The notes: a model not told the origin generated them from the letters alone. A DNA stretch of 64,000 nucleotides from Nocardioides coralli (GCF_019880385.1 NZ_CP082273.1:2914001-2978000), one strand, 5' to 3'. Counted from the first letter of the stretch, positions 49,228 through 57,479 are shown. Numbers and translations: made by a program.

Positions 49228-49533
49228 CTAGGAGTCGAGCACGGTCAGCCGGACCTCGGCCTCGTCGCCCGCTTCGAGGTCCTCGGCCCGGCGCACCGCC
49301 TTCTTCACCGGCAGTACGTACGCCGCCTCCTCCTTCGACGGGAAGACGCTGGTGCGCCACGTCGAGCCGCCGATGGTGACCTCGACCCTCACGGACCCGA
49401 AGCCGCGCGGCGCCCGGGCGACCATGCGGTCCTCGATCTCGTCGGAGACCTCGGGCGGCACCGTCAGGAAGACCCAGGAGTCGGGGCGCGCCTCCCACGG
49501 CCACAGCGGTGCGGTGAACGTCCACGCGTCCAT
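49228..49533 (-). CDS. DUF1905 family protein
   Basis: A 101-aa single-domain protein: FTAPLWPWEARPDSWVFLTVPPEVSDEIEDR, GFGSVRVEVTIGGSTWRTSVFPSKEEAAYVLPVKKAVRRAEDLEAGD are DUF1905 features. The function is unknown; other members fuse it to a YdeI-like domain, absent here. Convergent with XPB. Confidence 0.9.
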   Translation of the reverse strand: MDAWTFTAPLWPWEARPDSWVFLTVPPEVSDEIEDRMVARAPRGFGSVRVEVTIGGSTWRTSVFPSKEEAAYVLPVKKAVRRAEDLEAGDEAEVRLTVLDS

Positions 49534-49539
49534 GCAGAC

Positions 49540-49545
49540 ACCGTA
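49540..49545 (-). promoter_or_regulatory. leaderless-type -10 for DUF1905 gene
   Basis: TACGGT ends six bases before the ATG at 49533. Confidence 0.45.
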
Positions 49546-49567
49546 GGCCGCACCACCGACACCCGCG

Positions 49568-50254
49568 TCAGGCCGAGGCGATGATGTCGTTCTCCAGCCA
49601 CAGGTCCCGGCCGGTGCCCCCCACCGGGTGCAGCAGGACCACGACGCCGGTCGCCACGTCGAGGGCCGCGTCGTAGGCCTCGGGCCAGGTGACGCCCGCC
49701 GATCGGGCGGGCAGGTCCTCGCCGTCGGCGAGGTCGGACCGGGCGCCCGCCTCGCTGCGCAGCAGCTCGCAGCAGTCGCCGCCGCACAGCGGCGCGTAGC
49801 CGGTCTCGGCCGTGAGCCGGGCCCGCCACGCGGGCCGTCCCGCCACCTCGACCTCGCGGAGGTCCTCGACCCGGACGTGGTGGCTCAGCTCGGCCGGGTC
49901 GAGCATGGCGACCCAGGTGTAGCTCTCCCAGAACAGGCCGTCGTCGAGGTAGCGGTCCGCCGCCGAGCCGGCGCCCGGACGCCGCGCCACCAGCCCGTCC
50001 TGCCGGTAGGTCGGCACCGGTGGCCGCCACGGACCGCTCGCCGCGCCGTCGGCCCGCTGCGTCCCCAGGCTGTTGCTGATCGACCGCCCGTCGGCGGCGA
50101 GGATCCGCACGCCGTCCGGCCGGGTCAGCCAGGCCTCCACGTCGGTCCCGGGCGAGGCGGCTTCGCCACCGCGGCGGTGGCGGACGTGCAGGCTCGTCCA
50201 GCGCCACGGCGAGCTGCGCGCCAGGGCGTGGAAGGAGTCTGCGGTCGGCCTCAC
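49568..50254 (-). CDS. conserved protein of unknown function
   Basis: Not recognised. The 228 aa show no signal peptide or membrane segment. A central LCGGDCCELLRSEAG with three clustered Cys could bind metal, and the C-terminal part (YDAALDVATGVVVLLHPVGGTGRDLWLENDI) reads like the last strands of a lipoprotein-type beta fold. I chose the GTG at 50254; a start at 50317 is also open. Confidence 0.6.
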   Translation of the reverse strand: MRPTADSFHALARSSPWRWTSLHVRHRRGGEAASPGTDVEAWLTRPDGVRILAADGRSISNSLGTQRADGAASGPWRPPVPTYRQDGLVARRPGAGSAADRYLDDGLFWESYTWVAMLDPAELSHHVRVEDLREVEVAGRPAWRARLTAETGYAPLCGGDCCELLRSEAGARSDLADGEDLPARSAGVTWPEAYDAALDVATGVVVLLHPVGGTGRDLWLENDIIASA

Positions 50255-50260
50255 CCCGTC

Positions 50261-50266
50261 ATCATG
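50261..50266 (-). promoter_or_regulatory. possible leaderless-type -10 for gene starting at 50254
   Basis: CATGAT ends six bases before the GTG at 50254; the first base departs from consensus. Confidence 0.3.
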
Positions 50267-50346
50267 AGCCCGCGCCCACCCTGACCGCACCCTGATTTCG
50301 GTGCCTCGGGGATGCAATCCTCGGCCGGGCGAGGGACGGTGGAGCC

Positions 50347-50544
50347 ATGAGCGTCTCCTACCCGCCCCGTCCCCTCGTCCGGCCCCAGGACAAGCGCATC
50401 ATCGCCGGCGTCTGCGCCGGACTCGCCCAGCGCTTCGGGGTCACGCCCACCACGGTGCGCGTGATCTTCGTGCTGAGCTGCCTGCTGCCCGGGCCCCAGT
50501 TCGTCGTCTACATCGCGCTCTGGGTGCTGGTGCCGAGCGACTGA
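50347..50544 (+). CDS. PspC domain membrane protein
   Basis: A 65-aa single PspC module: DKRIIAGVCAGLAQRFGVTPTTVRVIFVLSCLLPGPQFVVYIALWVLVPSD, a membrane-associated phage-shock-type domain usually involved in envelope stress signalling. It stands alone, without pspA or a sensor kinase. Its last 37 bases overlap the convergent MFS gene. Confidence 0.9.
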   Translation: MSVSYPPRPLVRPQDKRIIAGVCAGLAQRFGVTPTTVRVIFVLSCLLPGPQFVVYIALWVLVPSD

Positions 50545-51701
50545 CGCAGCGCGCGCGTCACGCGCCGGGCCAGCAGCAACGTCCACGCACAGCCCACGAA
50601 GGCGATGCCGGCGCCGATGGCGAACGCCGCCGGGATCCCCTCGGCCCGGGCGACCAGCCCCATGAGCACCGGGCCGGCACCCAGTCCCAGGTCGATGAAG
50701 GCGCTCGCGGTCCCGGACGCAGCTCCGCGCTCCGAGGGCGTCGCCGTGGCGAAGATGGCGGAGAAGAAGGCCGGTGTGGCGAACGTGACGCCGAGGGCCG
50801 CGATCACGACGCCCAGGATGAGGCCTGCCGGTGCCTGCCAGGCTGCCATCACCGTCAGCCCCACGCCGATCGCCACCAGGGAGGCGGCCGCCAGTGGCAG
50901 CGACGGCAGCCGGTCCGGGATCCGCGCGAACGCGATCCGGCAGCCGACGACCACCAGCCCGTAGGTGAGCAGCGCGGTCGAGGTGTTGCTCATCCCGATC
51001 TCGCGCGAGTGCAGGGCCGCAAAGGCGAGGAACCCGCTCACGGCTGCCAGCGAGGCGAAGAACCCCAGGGCCAGCGGGATGGCCGGGACGTGGATCAGCC
51101 GGCCGTGCCCCCCGCCCTCCCGGGTCCGCGGCGGCTCGCGCAGCAGGAGCGTGAGCGCGGCCGCGAGCAGGGCGAGCACCGTGGCGCCGTACCAGGCGAC
51201 GTCCAGGCTCCAGGTCCGGGCCAGCACCTCGCCGAGGGGTGGACCGAGGGCGATGCCGAGGTAGAGCCCCAGCGAGTTGTAGCTGAGCGCCTCCCCCATC
51301 CGCGACGGCGGCGCCAGGTCGGCGAGCAGCGCGAACCCGGCGACGAAGAACGCCGCCTCGGCCACGCCCTGCAGCAGCCGGATCGCGATCACCAGGGCCA
51401 GCGACTCCACGAACGGGACGAGCAGCATCCCGACGCCGCAGACCGTCGCGCCCGCGATCATCAGCGGTCGGCGACCGTGGCTGTCGGAGAGCCGACCGGC
51501 GAAGGGCCGGCAGATCAGCGCGGTGACGCCGAAGGCGCCGAAGGCCAGGCCGGCGCCGGCCTCGTCCGACCCGATCCGTCCGGTGACGGTCAGCGGCAGC
51601 GCCAGGATCGCCACCCCGATCGCGGTGAAGTAGGCGAGGTCCGCGACTCCCAGCAGCACGAACGAGCGGGTCAGCAGCCGCGGTCGCGCCTCGTCGGGCA
51701 T
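50508..51701 (-). CDS. MFS transporter, drug-efflux type
   Basis: A 397-aa, 12-segment major facilitator with CRPFAGRLSDSHGRRPLMIAGA (motif A) and LLQGVAEAAFFVAGFALLADLAPPSRMGEALSYNSLGLYLG (motif C region), so probably an exporter. The ATG at 51701 is supported by TACCGT six bases upstream; the open frame continues to 51851. The 3' end overlaps the PspC gene on the other strand. Confidence 0.9.
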   Translation of the reverse strand: MPDEARPRLLTRSFVLLGVADLAYFTAIGVAILALPLTVTGRIGSDEAGAGLAFGAFGVTALICRPFAGRLSDSHGRRPLMIAGATVCGVGMLLVPFVESLALVIAIRLLQGVAEAAFFVAGFALLADLAPPSRMGEALSYNSLGLYLGIALGPPLGEVLARTWSLDVAWYGATVLALLAAALTLLLREPPRTREGGGHGRLIHVPAIPLALGFFASLAAVSGFLAFAALHSREIGMSNTSTALLTYGLVVVGCRIAFARIPDRLPSLPLAAASLVAIGVGLTVMAAWQAPAGLILGVVIAALGVTFATPAFFSAIFATATPSERGAASGTASAFIDLGLGAGPVLMGLVARAEGIPAAFAIGAGIAFVGCAWTLLLARRVTRALRQSLGTSTQSAM

Positions 51702-51707
51702 GGAGGA

Positions 51708-51713
51708 ACGGTA
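51708..51713 (-). promoter_or_regulatory. leaderless-type -10 for MFS gene
   Basis: TACCGT ends six bases before the ATG at 51701. Confidence 0.45.
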
Positions 51714-51753
51714 GACCCGGGTGACGACGCCGCGCAGCCGCGGACCAGACGCC

Positions 51754-52176
51754 TCAGCCGACGCCGTGAGCCGCCACCGCCGCCACCGCGCCGACCAGCG
51801 CCAGCGCGAGGCGCAGCCGGTCGACGAGCAGCAGCCGTCGCAGCAGCACACCCTGGGGCCCTTCGCGTCCCAGGCGCCCGTGCAGGGGTGCGGCGGCGAC
51901 GCCGGTGACGACCACCACGGCGACGAGCGCTGCGACCGCCACCAGCAGCGACGGTGACCGGTCCGCGGCCACCAGCGCCCAGCCCGAGCTCGCCAGCAGC
52001 GCGGCGTACCACGGCACGACCAGGAGGCTGATGCGGCGCGAGTGACCGTCGTGCGAGACCGACCAGGACGTCTGGGGCACCGCGGCCAGCGCGGGGTAGA
52101 CGACCACCGTCACGGTCAGCTGGAACCCCGCGTGGCCCAGGGCCACCAGCGCGAGGACGAGTCCGGCGTCGATCAC
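51754..52176 (-). CDS. four-segment integral membrane protein, unknown
   Basis: A 140-aa membrane protein with hydrophobic segments at about 5-25, 50-70, 77-97 and 118-138. The GTG start at 52176 (MIDAGLVLALVALGHAGFQ) has GGAGGGAC upstream. The arrangement is reminiscent of DUF1772-type proteins, but the match is not certain. It lies 22 bases from the MFS promoter and on the same strand. Confidence 0.65.
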   Translation of the reverse strand: MIDAGLVLALVALGHAGFQLTVTVVVYPALAAVPQTSWSVSHDGHSRRISLLVVPWYAALLASSGWALVAADRSPSLLVAVAALVAVVVVTGVAAAPLHGRLGREGPQGVLLRRLLLVDRLRLALALVGAVAAVAAHGVG

Positions 52177-52275
52177 GTCCCTCCCCCTCCCCGGCGGGTC
52201 CCCGGTCGTCCCAGGACGACGTCGGCGAGCGTAGCCAGCCGCCGGTGACGACCTCCCCGATGTGGAGCGCTCTCG

Positions 52276-52281
52276 TACGCT
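52276..52281 (+). promoter_or_regulatory. leaderless-type -10 for oxygenase gene
   Basis: TACGCT ends seven bases before the GTG at 52289 and favours this start over the GTG at 52262. Confidence 0.5.
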
Positions 52282-52288
52282 CGGGACC

Positions 52289-53173
52289 GTGACCGTGCGC
52301 GACCGGCTGGGAGAGGCGATCTTCCGGGTTGCCGCCGGCCCCGACGGCCCGCGGCACCGCGACCGGATCCACGGTCGCCCGGGACCGCGCTGGTTCGACC
52401 CCGCCTCCCCCATCGGCGTCGTCCACGGCGACGCGTCCATGTTCGTCGGCGGCGTGCGGGCGCTGCTGCTCCAAGCACTCCACCCGGCAGCGATGACGGC
52501 GGTCTCGGAGCACTCCGGCTACCGCGGCGACATGCTCGGCCGGCTCGCCCGGACCAGCCGCTTCCTCGCCGTCACGACCTTCGGTCACGAGGAGGACGCC
52601 GAACGGGCCGCCACAGCGGTGCGGGCCATCCACGACCGCGTCGTCGGCACGCTCGCCGACGGCACCCCCTACGCCGCCTCAGACCCGCACCTGCTCACCT
52701 GGGTGCACATCGCCGAGGTCGACAGCTTCCTCGTGGCCCACACCGCCTACGGCGACCGCCCGCTCGACGCCGCCGGACGCGACGAGTACGTCGCGCAGAC
52801 GGCCGTGGTCGCCCGCAAGCTGGGCGCGGCCGACCCGCCCCGCACCGAGGCCGAGCTCGCCGAGCGGATCGAGGCGTTCCGACCCGAGCTCGCGGCGACC
52901 GATCACGCCCGGGAGGCCGTCGACTACCTGCTGCGGCGGCCACCGCTGCCGCTGGTCGCCCGCCCGGCGTACGGCGTGCTGGTCGGGGCCGCGGTCGGAC
53001 TGATGCCGGCCTGGACGCGGGCGCCCCTCGGGCTTCCGCGGTGGCCACTGGCCGAGCGGACCGTGGTGCCGGTCCTCGGCTCCGCCGCGACCCGCACCAT
53101 CCGCTGGGCGCTGTCACCCGGCCGCGACACCGCCCGGGAGCTGGCTGCCCGGCGCGAGGCGGGGGCCGCGTGA
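52289..53173 (+). CDS. oxygenase MpaB family protein (DUF2236)
   Basis: A 294-aa haem-type oxygenase-like protein related to MpaB and rubber latex-clearing proteins. Landmarks are VVHGDASMFVGGVRALLLQALHPAAMTAV, with the conserved His, SRFLAVTTFGHEEDAERAATAVRAIHDRVVG, and the pocket motif TWVHIAEVDSFLVAHTAYG. The start at 52289 follows a leaderless -10. It overlaps the next gene by four bases. The substrate is unknown. Confidence 0.88.
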   Translation: MTVRDRLGEAIFRVAAGPDGPRHRDRIHGRPGPRWFDPASPIGVVHGDASMFVGGVRALLLQALHPAAMTAVSEHSGYRGDMLGRLARTSRFLAVTTFGHEEDAERAATAVRAIHDRVVGTLADGTPYAASDPHLLTWVHIAEVDSFLVAHTAYGDRPLDAAGRDEYVAQTAVVARKLGAADPPRTEAELAERIEAFRPELAATDHAREAVDYLLRRPPLPLVARPAYGVLVGAAVGLMPAWTRAPLGLPRWPLAERTVVPVLGSAATRTIRWALSPGRDTARELAARREAGAA

Positions 53174-53754
53174 GCATGACCTCGGCGCTGGCCGGGCGCT
53201 GGCCGCTCCCCGAGCTGACCCGGCTGCGCGACGAGCTGCTGGCGGCGTACGCCGACGACGGCCGCGGCTACCACGACCTGCGACACCTCACCGAGGTGCT
53301 GGACCGGCTCGGGGAGCTCGGTTGCGACGACCCCGTCGTGGTGCTGGCCGCCTGGTTCCACGACGCGGTCCACGAGGGCCGCGAGGACGACGAGGAGCGC
53401 TCGGCGCAGTGGGCGGAGCGGGCGCTCCCGGACCCGCCGGCGGCCGACGTTGCCCGGCTGGTGCGGATGACGGCCACTCACCGCCCCGACGCCGAGGACG
53501 CCCGCGGCCAGCTGCTCAGCGACGCCGACCTGGCGATCCTGGCCGCCCCCGCCGAGCGGTACGCCGAGTACACGCGCGACATCAGGCGGGAGTACGCGGC
53601 CGTCGCGGACGCCGACTTCGCGGCCGGCCGTGCCGCCGTGCTGCGTGACCTGCTCGCCAAGCCCGACCTGTTCCACACCGACGTCGCCCGCGACCGGTGG
53701 GAGGCACGCGCGCGCGCCAACGTGACGGCGGAGCTCGACCGGCTGCACGACTGA
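53170..53754 (+). CDS. HD domain metal-dependent hydrolase
   Basis: A 194-aa predicted phosphohydrolase. HD-fold metal ligands are in GRGYHDLRHLTEVL, AAWFHDAVHEGREDDEERSA and MTATHRP, with the late Asp in LLSDADLAILAA. The GTG overlaps the preceding stop (GTGA), so it is cotranslated with the MpaB-like protein. Substrate unknown. Confidence 0.9.
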   Translation: MSMTSALAGRWPLPELTRLRDELLAAYADDGRGYHDLRHLTEVLDRLGELGCDDPVVVLAAWFHDAVHEGREDDEERSAQWAERALPDPPAADVARLVRMTATHRPDAEDARGQLLSDADLAILAAPAERYAEYTRDIRREYAAVADADFAAGRAAVLRDLLAKPDLFHTDVARDRWEARARANVTAELDRLHD

Positions 53755-53761
53755 CCCGGCC

Positions 53762-54022
53762 TCACGCCTCCCGCTTGCGCCGACGCAGCCCGGCCGTGAC
53801 CAGCCGGGCGACCAGCTCCCGGGAGGAGACCGGGACGGCACCGGCCGCGACCATCGCGTCGTACCACTCCTCGGGCACGTCGTAGTGGTCGCGGTCGAAG
53901 CCCCGCTCGGGGATGCCCATCTCGCGGGCGAAGTGGTGCAGCTCGTCGTAGGAGCTGTCGCTGGCGAGGTGCGACCAGAGCCTGCCCCGACCGGCGGCGA
54001 GCGGGGGGTCGATCAGGATCAT
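53762..54022 (-). CDS. DUF4031 domain protein
   Basis: An 86-aa protein with the DUF4031 pattern ILIDPPLAAGRGRLWSHLASDSSYDELHHFAREMGIPERGFDRDHYDVPEEWYDAM. The function is unknown; it is often a small companion gene in actinobacteria. Its ATG overlaps the cutC stop by four bases, so the two are coupled. Confidence 0.9.
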   Translation of the reverse strand: MILIDPPLAAGRGRLWSHLASDSSYDELHHFAREMGIPERGFDRDHYDVPEEWYDAMVAAGAVPVSSRELVARLVTAGLRRRKREA

Positions 54023-54744
54023 CCGGCGACGGACCGGTCCGCCCGGGCCACCGCGTCGTCGAGCAGCAGCCGCCACGACCGCACGTGAGCGGCGTCGACG
54101 TCGGCCTTGAGGGTGCCGCCCGGGCGTGCCTGCGGCCCCAGGTGGAACGCGCGGACCCCGGCTCGGGCGAACCACGGGACGTGCTCGCCCTGGAGGCCGC
54201 CGCCGGGCATCACCAGGCTCGCGACCCGTGGCGATGACGAGGCCAGCTCGAGCAGCTCGTCGTAGCCCACCGCGAGCCCCTGGGGCGACCCGGACGACCT
54301 GACCGCCACCAGGCCCGGCAGGTCCACGACGCGGGCCCAGGACCGGGTCGCGTCGAGCGTGAGGTCGAAGGCCTCGTGGAAGGTCCACGGCACCCCGGGC
54401 AACCGGTCGGCCAGCGCGGCACACAGCTCGGTGTCGACCTCGAGGTCGGCGTCGAGGAACCCGAAGGACACCCCGGCGGCACCGCACCCGAGGTAGTCCT
54501 CGGCGAGGCCGGCGAGCCGCGTGAGCTCACCGCCGGTGGTGGTCCAGGAGTCGTTGAGTCGCAGCAGGCAGAACACCGGCAGCTCGGTGTCGCGGCACAC
54601 GGCGGAGGTGAGCTGCGGCTCGGGCGAGAGCGCCCCGGTGTCGGCGGGCTCGCCGACCAGGTGGAGCCGGTCGGCGCCGCCCTCGTCGGCCCCGGGCACG
54701 TCGCGCGGCGAGCGCACCTGGACCTCGAGCAGGGCCTTGCTCAT
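54019..54744 (-). CDS. cutC: copper homeostasis protein CutC
   Basis: A TIM-barrel protein of 241 aa originally linked to copper tolerance; its biochemical role is unsettled. Family marks are LEVQVRSPRD at the N-terminus, a GGADRLHL strand, and EAFDLTLDATRSW and SLVMPGGGLQGEHV. A leaderless -10 precedes the ATG at 54744. DUF4031 follows in the same operon. Confidence 0.88.
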   Translation of the reverse strand: MSKALLEVQVRSPRDVPGADEGGADRLHLVGEPADTGALSPEPQLTSAVCRDTELPVFCLLRLNDSWTTTGGELTRLAGLAEDYLGCGAAGVSFGFLDADLEVDTELCAALADRLPGVPWTFHEAFDLTLDATRSWARVVDLPGLVAVRSSGSPQGLAVGYDELLELASSSPRVASLVMPGGGLQGEHVPWFARAGVRAFHLGPQARPGGTLKADVDAAHVRSWRLLLDDAVARADRSVAG

Positions 54745-54750
54745 GCCGCC

Positions 54751-54756
54751 ACTGTA
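54751..54756 (-). promoter_or_regulatory. leaderless-type -10 for cutC
   Basis: TACAGT ends six bases before the ATG at 54744. Confidence 0.5.
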
Positions 54757-54793
54757 GGTCCGCGACGGCCGAGGGTGGTGTGGGCGCGCGGGG

Positions 54794-54799
54794 CACAAT
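54794..54799 (+). promoter_or_regulatory. leaderless-type -10 for gene at 54806
   Basis: CACAAT ends six bases before the ATG at 54806; the first base departs from consensus. Confidence 0.4.
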
Positions 54800-54805
54800 G
54801 GACGG

Positions 54806-55174
54806 ATGGACCATCGGCTGTTCCTCGCGGTCAGGGCGCAGGTGCTCGCCGATCTGCACGCCAGGGGCCGCGCCTCGGTCGACCTGGTGTCCGCGCTCGA
54901 GGACGCCGTGGAGGCGCGTCGCTGGTGGGCCGAGCAGTGGCCCGAGGGCGAGGTGTACGTCGCCGGGCTGGTGGCGCAGGACGTGCAGGACGCAGCCGTC
55001 GACGCCGGTGAGCGGTGGCCGGTGTGCCGCAGCTGCGGTGAGGCCCCGGAGCACGCCCTCCACATCCACCCCGATCTCGGGGGCCCGGACCCGGTGTGGG
55101 TGTGCGAGGAGTCAGGGGTGCCGGTGGCCGGCTTGGGTCGGCTCAGCCCCGACCCAGGTGGACCCACCACGTGA
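54806..55174 (+). CDS. small conserved protein with possible zinc ribbon
   Basis: Not recognised. In 122 aa a helical N-terminal half (HRLFLAVRAQVLADLHARG) is followed by CRSCGEAPEHALHIHPDLGG and later VCEESG, a likely zinc-ribbon-like part. It diverges from cutC, and its last 32 bases overlap the convergent GntR gene. Confidence 0.65.
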   Translation: MDHRLFLAVRAQVLADLHARGRASVDLVSALEDAVEARRWWAEQWPEGEVYVAGLVAQDVQDAAVDAGERWPVCRSCGEAPEHALHIHPDLGGPDPVWVCEESGVPVAGLGRLSPDPGGPTT

Positions 55175-55856
55175 ACCGGTCGGCCCGGTAGACCGACCGG
55201 GACACCTCGACGATCTTGTCCTCCGCGAAGGCCCGCCGCGAGTGGCGCATGACCGCCGCGCCCGGGTCGATCTCCAGCAGCCCCGCCTCGTGCTCGGCGG
55301 CCAGGTCGGCGGAGATCGAGTCGTCGGACCACGTCGGTCGCAGCCCGCGCGCGTCGAGGGCCTCGTAGAGGCTGGTCGGCATCCCGGCCTGCAGGAAGCC
55401 CGGCAGGAGCACCTCGTTGAGGTAGGCGTCCTCCAGGCACATCGGCACGCCGTCCGCGCGCCGGAGGCGTCGCCAGTGGATCACCGGGTCGCCGGCGGTC
55501 AGGCCGAGCGCTCGAGCGACGCCGGGACCGGACTGCTCGCGTCGGGCCAGCAGCGTCTGCGACTCGGCGAGCAGGCCGCGCGCCACCATCTCCTCGGTGT
55601 AGCTGAGCAGGCGTCCGATCTCCGGTCGCGGCCGGGAGACGAAGGTGCCCCGGCCCGGGATGCGCTCGAGCAGCCCCTCGGCGACGAGGGCGTCGACGGC
55701 CTGCCGGACGGTCATCCGGGCGACGTGGAACTGGTGGACGAGCTCGCGCTCGGAGGGGGCGGGGGTGCCGGGTTCGGCGTCGCGGATGAGGCCGCGGACG
55801 TACTCGCGGACCTGGACGTGCTTCGGCACTCCGGACCCCACCAGCAGACCCTCCAT
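55143..55856 (-). CDS. GntR family transcriptional regulator (HutC type)
   Basis: A 237-aa regulator with an N-terminal winged helix (PSERELVHQFHVARMTVRQAVDALVAEGLLERIPGRGTFV) and a C-terminal UTRA ligand domain (PVIHWRRLRRADGVPMCLEDAYLNEVLLPGF). The ATG at 55856 has a leaderless -10 upstream. It is divergent from the alkB-like gene, but the palindrome there looks like an SOS box rather than a GntR site. Ligand and targets are unknown. Confidence 0.92.
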   Translation of the reverse strand: MEGLLVGSGVPKHVQVREYVRGLIRDAEPGTPAPSERELVHQFHVARMTVRQAVDALVAEGLLERIPGRGTFVSRPRPEIGRLLSYTEEMVARGLLAESQTLLARREQSGPGVARALGLTAGDPVIHWRRLRRADGVPMCLEDAYLNEVLLPGFLQAGMPTSLYEALDARGLRPTWSDDSISADLAAEHEAGLLEIDPGAAVMRHSRRAFAEDKIVEVSRSVYRADRFTWWVHLGRG

Positions 55857-55862
55857 TGCTCA

Positions 55863-55868
55863 AGGCTA
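55863..55868 (-). promoter_or_regulatory. leaderless-type -10 for GntR gene
   Basis: TAGCCT ends six bases before the ATG at 55856. Confidence 0.5.
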
Positions 55869-55963
55869 CGACGAACCGCCCCGCCCCGTCCCGCGTTCGG
55901 GGAGACGCACCGTTACCACGTGCTCGGTCGCACGACGCCGCGACGCGCCGACATGTCTCGGAT

Positions 55964-55979
55964 CCGAACACGTGTTCGA
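55964..55979 (+). promoter_or_regulatory. LexA (SOS) box upstream of alkB-like gene
   Basis: CCGAACACGTGTTCGA matches the actinobacterial SOS box TCGAAC-N4-GTTCGA at all but the first base; the inner 14 bases (55965-55978) are a perfect palindrome. It covers the expected -35 region, 17 bases upstream of the -10 TAGCGT, so LexA binding would block the promoter. Confidence 0.78.
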
Positions 55980-55987
55980 TCCCGTGC

Positions 55988-55993
55988 TAGCGT
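55988..55993 (+). promoter_or_regulatory. leaderless-type -10 for alkB-like gene
   Basis: TAGCGT ends six bases before the ATG at 56000, with the SOS box over the -35 position. Confidence 0.6.
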
Positions 55994-55999
55994 CGGCCC

Positions 56000-56611
56000 A
56001 TGCAGTTCCAGAGCACCCTCTTCGACGCCGGGTCCGACCTGCCGCCGTCGCTGGCGCCCGAGCGGACCGACCTCGGGGCGGGTGCCTGGCTCGACGTCCA
56101 GCGGACGTGGCTGCCGGAGGCCGACGAGGTCTTCGCGACGCTGGTCCGCGACGTCCCGTGGCGGGCCGAGCAGCGCCAGATGTACGACCGGCTCGTCGAC
56201 ATCCCGCGGCTGACCTACACCTACATGATCGGCGAGGAGCTCCCCCATCCCGCGTTGTCCGCGGCTCGTGAGGCGCTGAGCGAGCACTACCTGCCCGAGC
56301 TGGGTGAGCCGTTCCGGACGGCGGGCTGCTGCTACTACCGCGACGGCCGCGACAGCGTCGCGTGGCACGGCGACACGCTCGGCCGGGGCAGCACCCACGA
56401 CACCATGGTGGCGATCGTCTCCGTCGGCGACCCTCGCCGGCTCGCGCTGCGACCGCGCGGTGGTGGCGACTCCCTCGCCGTCGAGATGGGCCACGGCGAC
56501 CTGGTCGTGATGGGTGGCTCCTGCCAGCGGACGTGGGAGCACGCCGTGCCCAAGGTCGCCCAGGCCGGGCCGAGGTTGTCGGTCCAGTTCCGGCCGTTCA
56601 ACGTGTTCTGA
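56000..56611 (+). CDS. AlkB-like 2-oxoglutarate/Fe(II) dioxygenase
   Basis: Probable DNA or RNA alkylation-damage repair enzyme, removing methyl groups by oxidation. The 203 aa keep the iron ligands His123 and Asp125 (WHGDTLGRG) and His181 (WEHAVPK), and the 2-oxoglutarate Arg near 192/198 (PRLSVQFRPF). RLTYTYMIGEELPHPALSAAREALSEHY forms the nucleotide-recognition lid. The SOS box upstream supports a DNA repair role. Confidence 0.93.
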   Translation: MQFQSTLFDAGSDLPPSLAPERTDLGAGAWLDVQRTWLPEADEVFATLVRDVPWRAEQRQMYDRLVDIPRLTYTYMIGEELPHPALSAAREALSEHYLPELGEPFRTAGCCYYRDGRDSVAWHGDTLGRGSTHDTMVAIVSVGDPRRLALRPRGGGDSLAVEMGHGDLVVMGGSCQRTWEHAVPKVAQAGPRLSVQFRPFNVF

Positions 56612-56621
56612 GCCGACCGAC

Positions 56622-57479
56622 CTAGAGGATCAACCAGACGACCACCGCGACGATCACCACCACCGCCAGGGCCTGCTTCCAGTACGCCCGGGCAAGCACG
56701 GGCAGCACGGTGCGCCCGAGGTCCAGTGCTTCCTCGTTGCGCGGCGCCGAGGACGGCCGCTCGGGCCGGGCACCAGGTGCTCCCCGGGGGGGTCCACCAG
56801 GCTGTCCACCCCCCGGCGCCCCACTGGTGGCCTGCCCCGCCGGCGCGGGCGGCGGAGCAGCCGGGTCGGGGACCGCGCCGCCACGGGGGCCCTGGTCCCC
56901 GGACGACGTCGGCGCCTCGGGGTCCGGCGGCGCGACCGGCCCAGTCGCCTGACCGGTCGCCTGACCGGTCGCCTGACCGGTCGCGTCCCCCGGAGGAGGT
57001 GCAGGGTCCTCCTCCGGGGGACGGCCCGCGGGCGCGGCGAGCTGCTGCTCGAGGCACGCCACGAACTGCCCGAGCAGCTTGTCGGAGACGTCCTTGACGA
57101 CGTTTGCGCGACCGAACTGGGCCGCCTTGCCGGTGATGGTGAGGTCGGTGTCGACCGACACCTCGGTGGTCCCGGCTTCGACCTCCCTCATCGTCGCGGT
57201 GACCATCGCGCCGGCCGTGCCGTTGCCGCGCTTGTCCTTGCCGCGCGCGTCGATCACCATCCGGCGCGCGGCCTCGTCCTTCTCGACGAAGGTGCCGGTC
57301 CCGTTGTAGACCAGCGCGATCGGACCGAGCTTGACCTTCACGGTGCCCGCGAACGACTCCGCGTCGGCCTCGGTCACCACCGCCCCGGGGAAGCACCCGG
57401 CCACGCCCTCGATGTCGGTGAAGTGGGCCCAGGTCTCCTCGAGGTCCGCGGGGACGGTGAACCGGTGCTGGAGCTCCAT
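56622..57479 (-). CDS. coxG: CoxG-like SRPBCC protein with membrane anchor
   Basis: Accessory protein of the molybdenum hydroxylase operon. Residues 1-150 form a CoxG/SRPBCC domain (HRFTVPADLEETWAHFTDIEGVAGCFPGAVV, KLGPIALVYNGTGTFVEKDEAARRMV). A long Pro/Gly/Ala linker follows (about 150-255), with three exact GQAT repeats. The last 20 residues are a hydrophobic helix (ALAVVVIVAVVVWLIL) that would anchor it to the membrane. Its ATG overlaps the coxM stop. Confidence 0.9.
   Translation of the reverse strand: MELQHRFTVPADLEETWAHFTDIEGVAGCFPGAVVTEADAESFAGTVKVKLGPIALVYNGTGTFVEKDEAARRMVIDARGKDKRGNGTAGAMVTATMREVEAGTTEVSVDTDLTITGKAAQFGRANVVKDVSDKLLGQFVACLEQQLAAPAGRPPEEDPAPPPGDATGQATGQATGQATGPVAPPDPEAPTSSGDQGPRGGAVPDPAAPPPAPAGQATSGAPGGGQPGGPPRGAPGARPERPSSAPRNEEALDLGRTVLPVLARAYWKQALAVVVIVAVVVWLIL
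56946..56981 (-). repeat. 12-bp tandem repeat in coxG linker
   Basis: Three exact 12-base units (from 56946, 56958 and 56970) encode the GQAT repeats of the CoxG linker and could vary by slippage. Confidence 0.85.

Noticed and set aside
55964..55979. GntR operator between the divergent GntR and alkB genes
   Set aside because: The half-sites match the SOS box (CGAAC-N4-GTTCG), not the HutC-type GT-N-TA-N-AC pattern.
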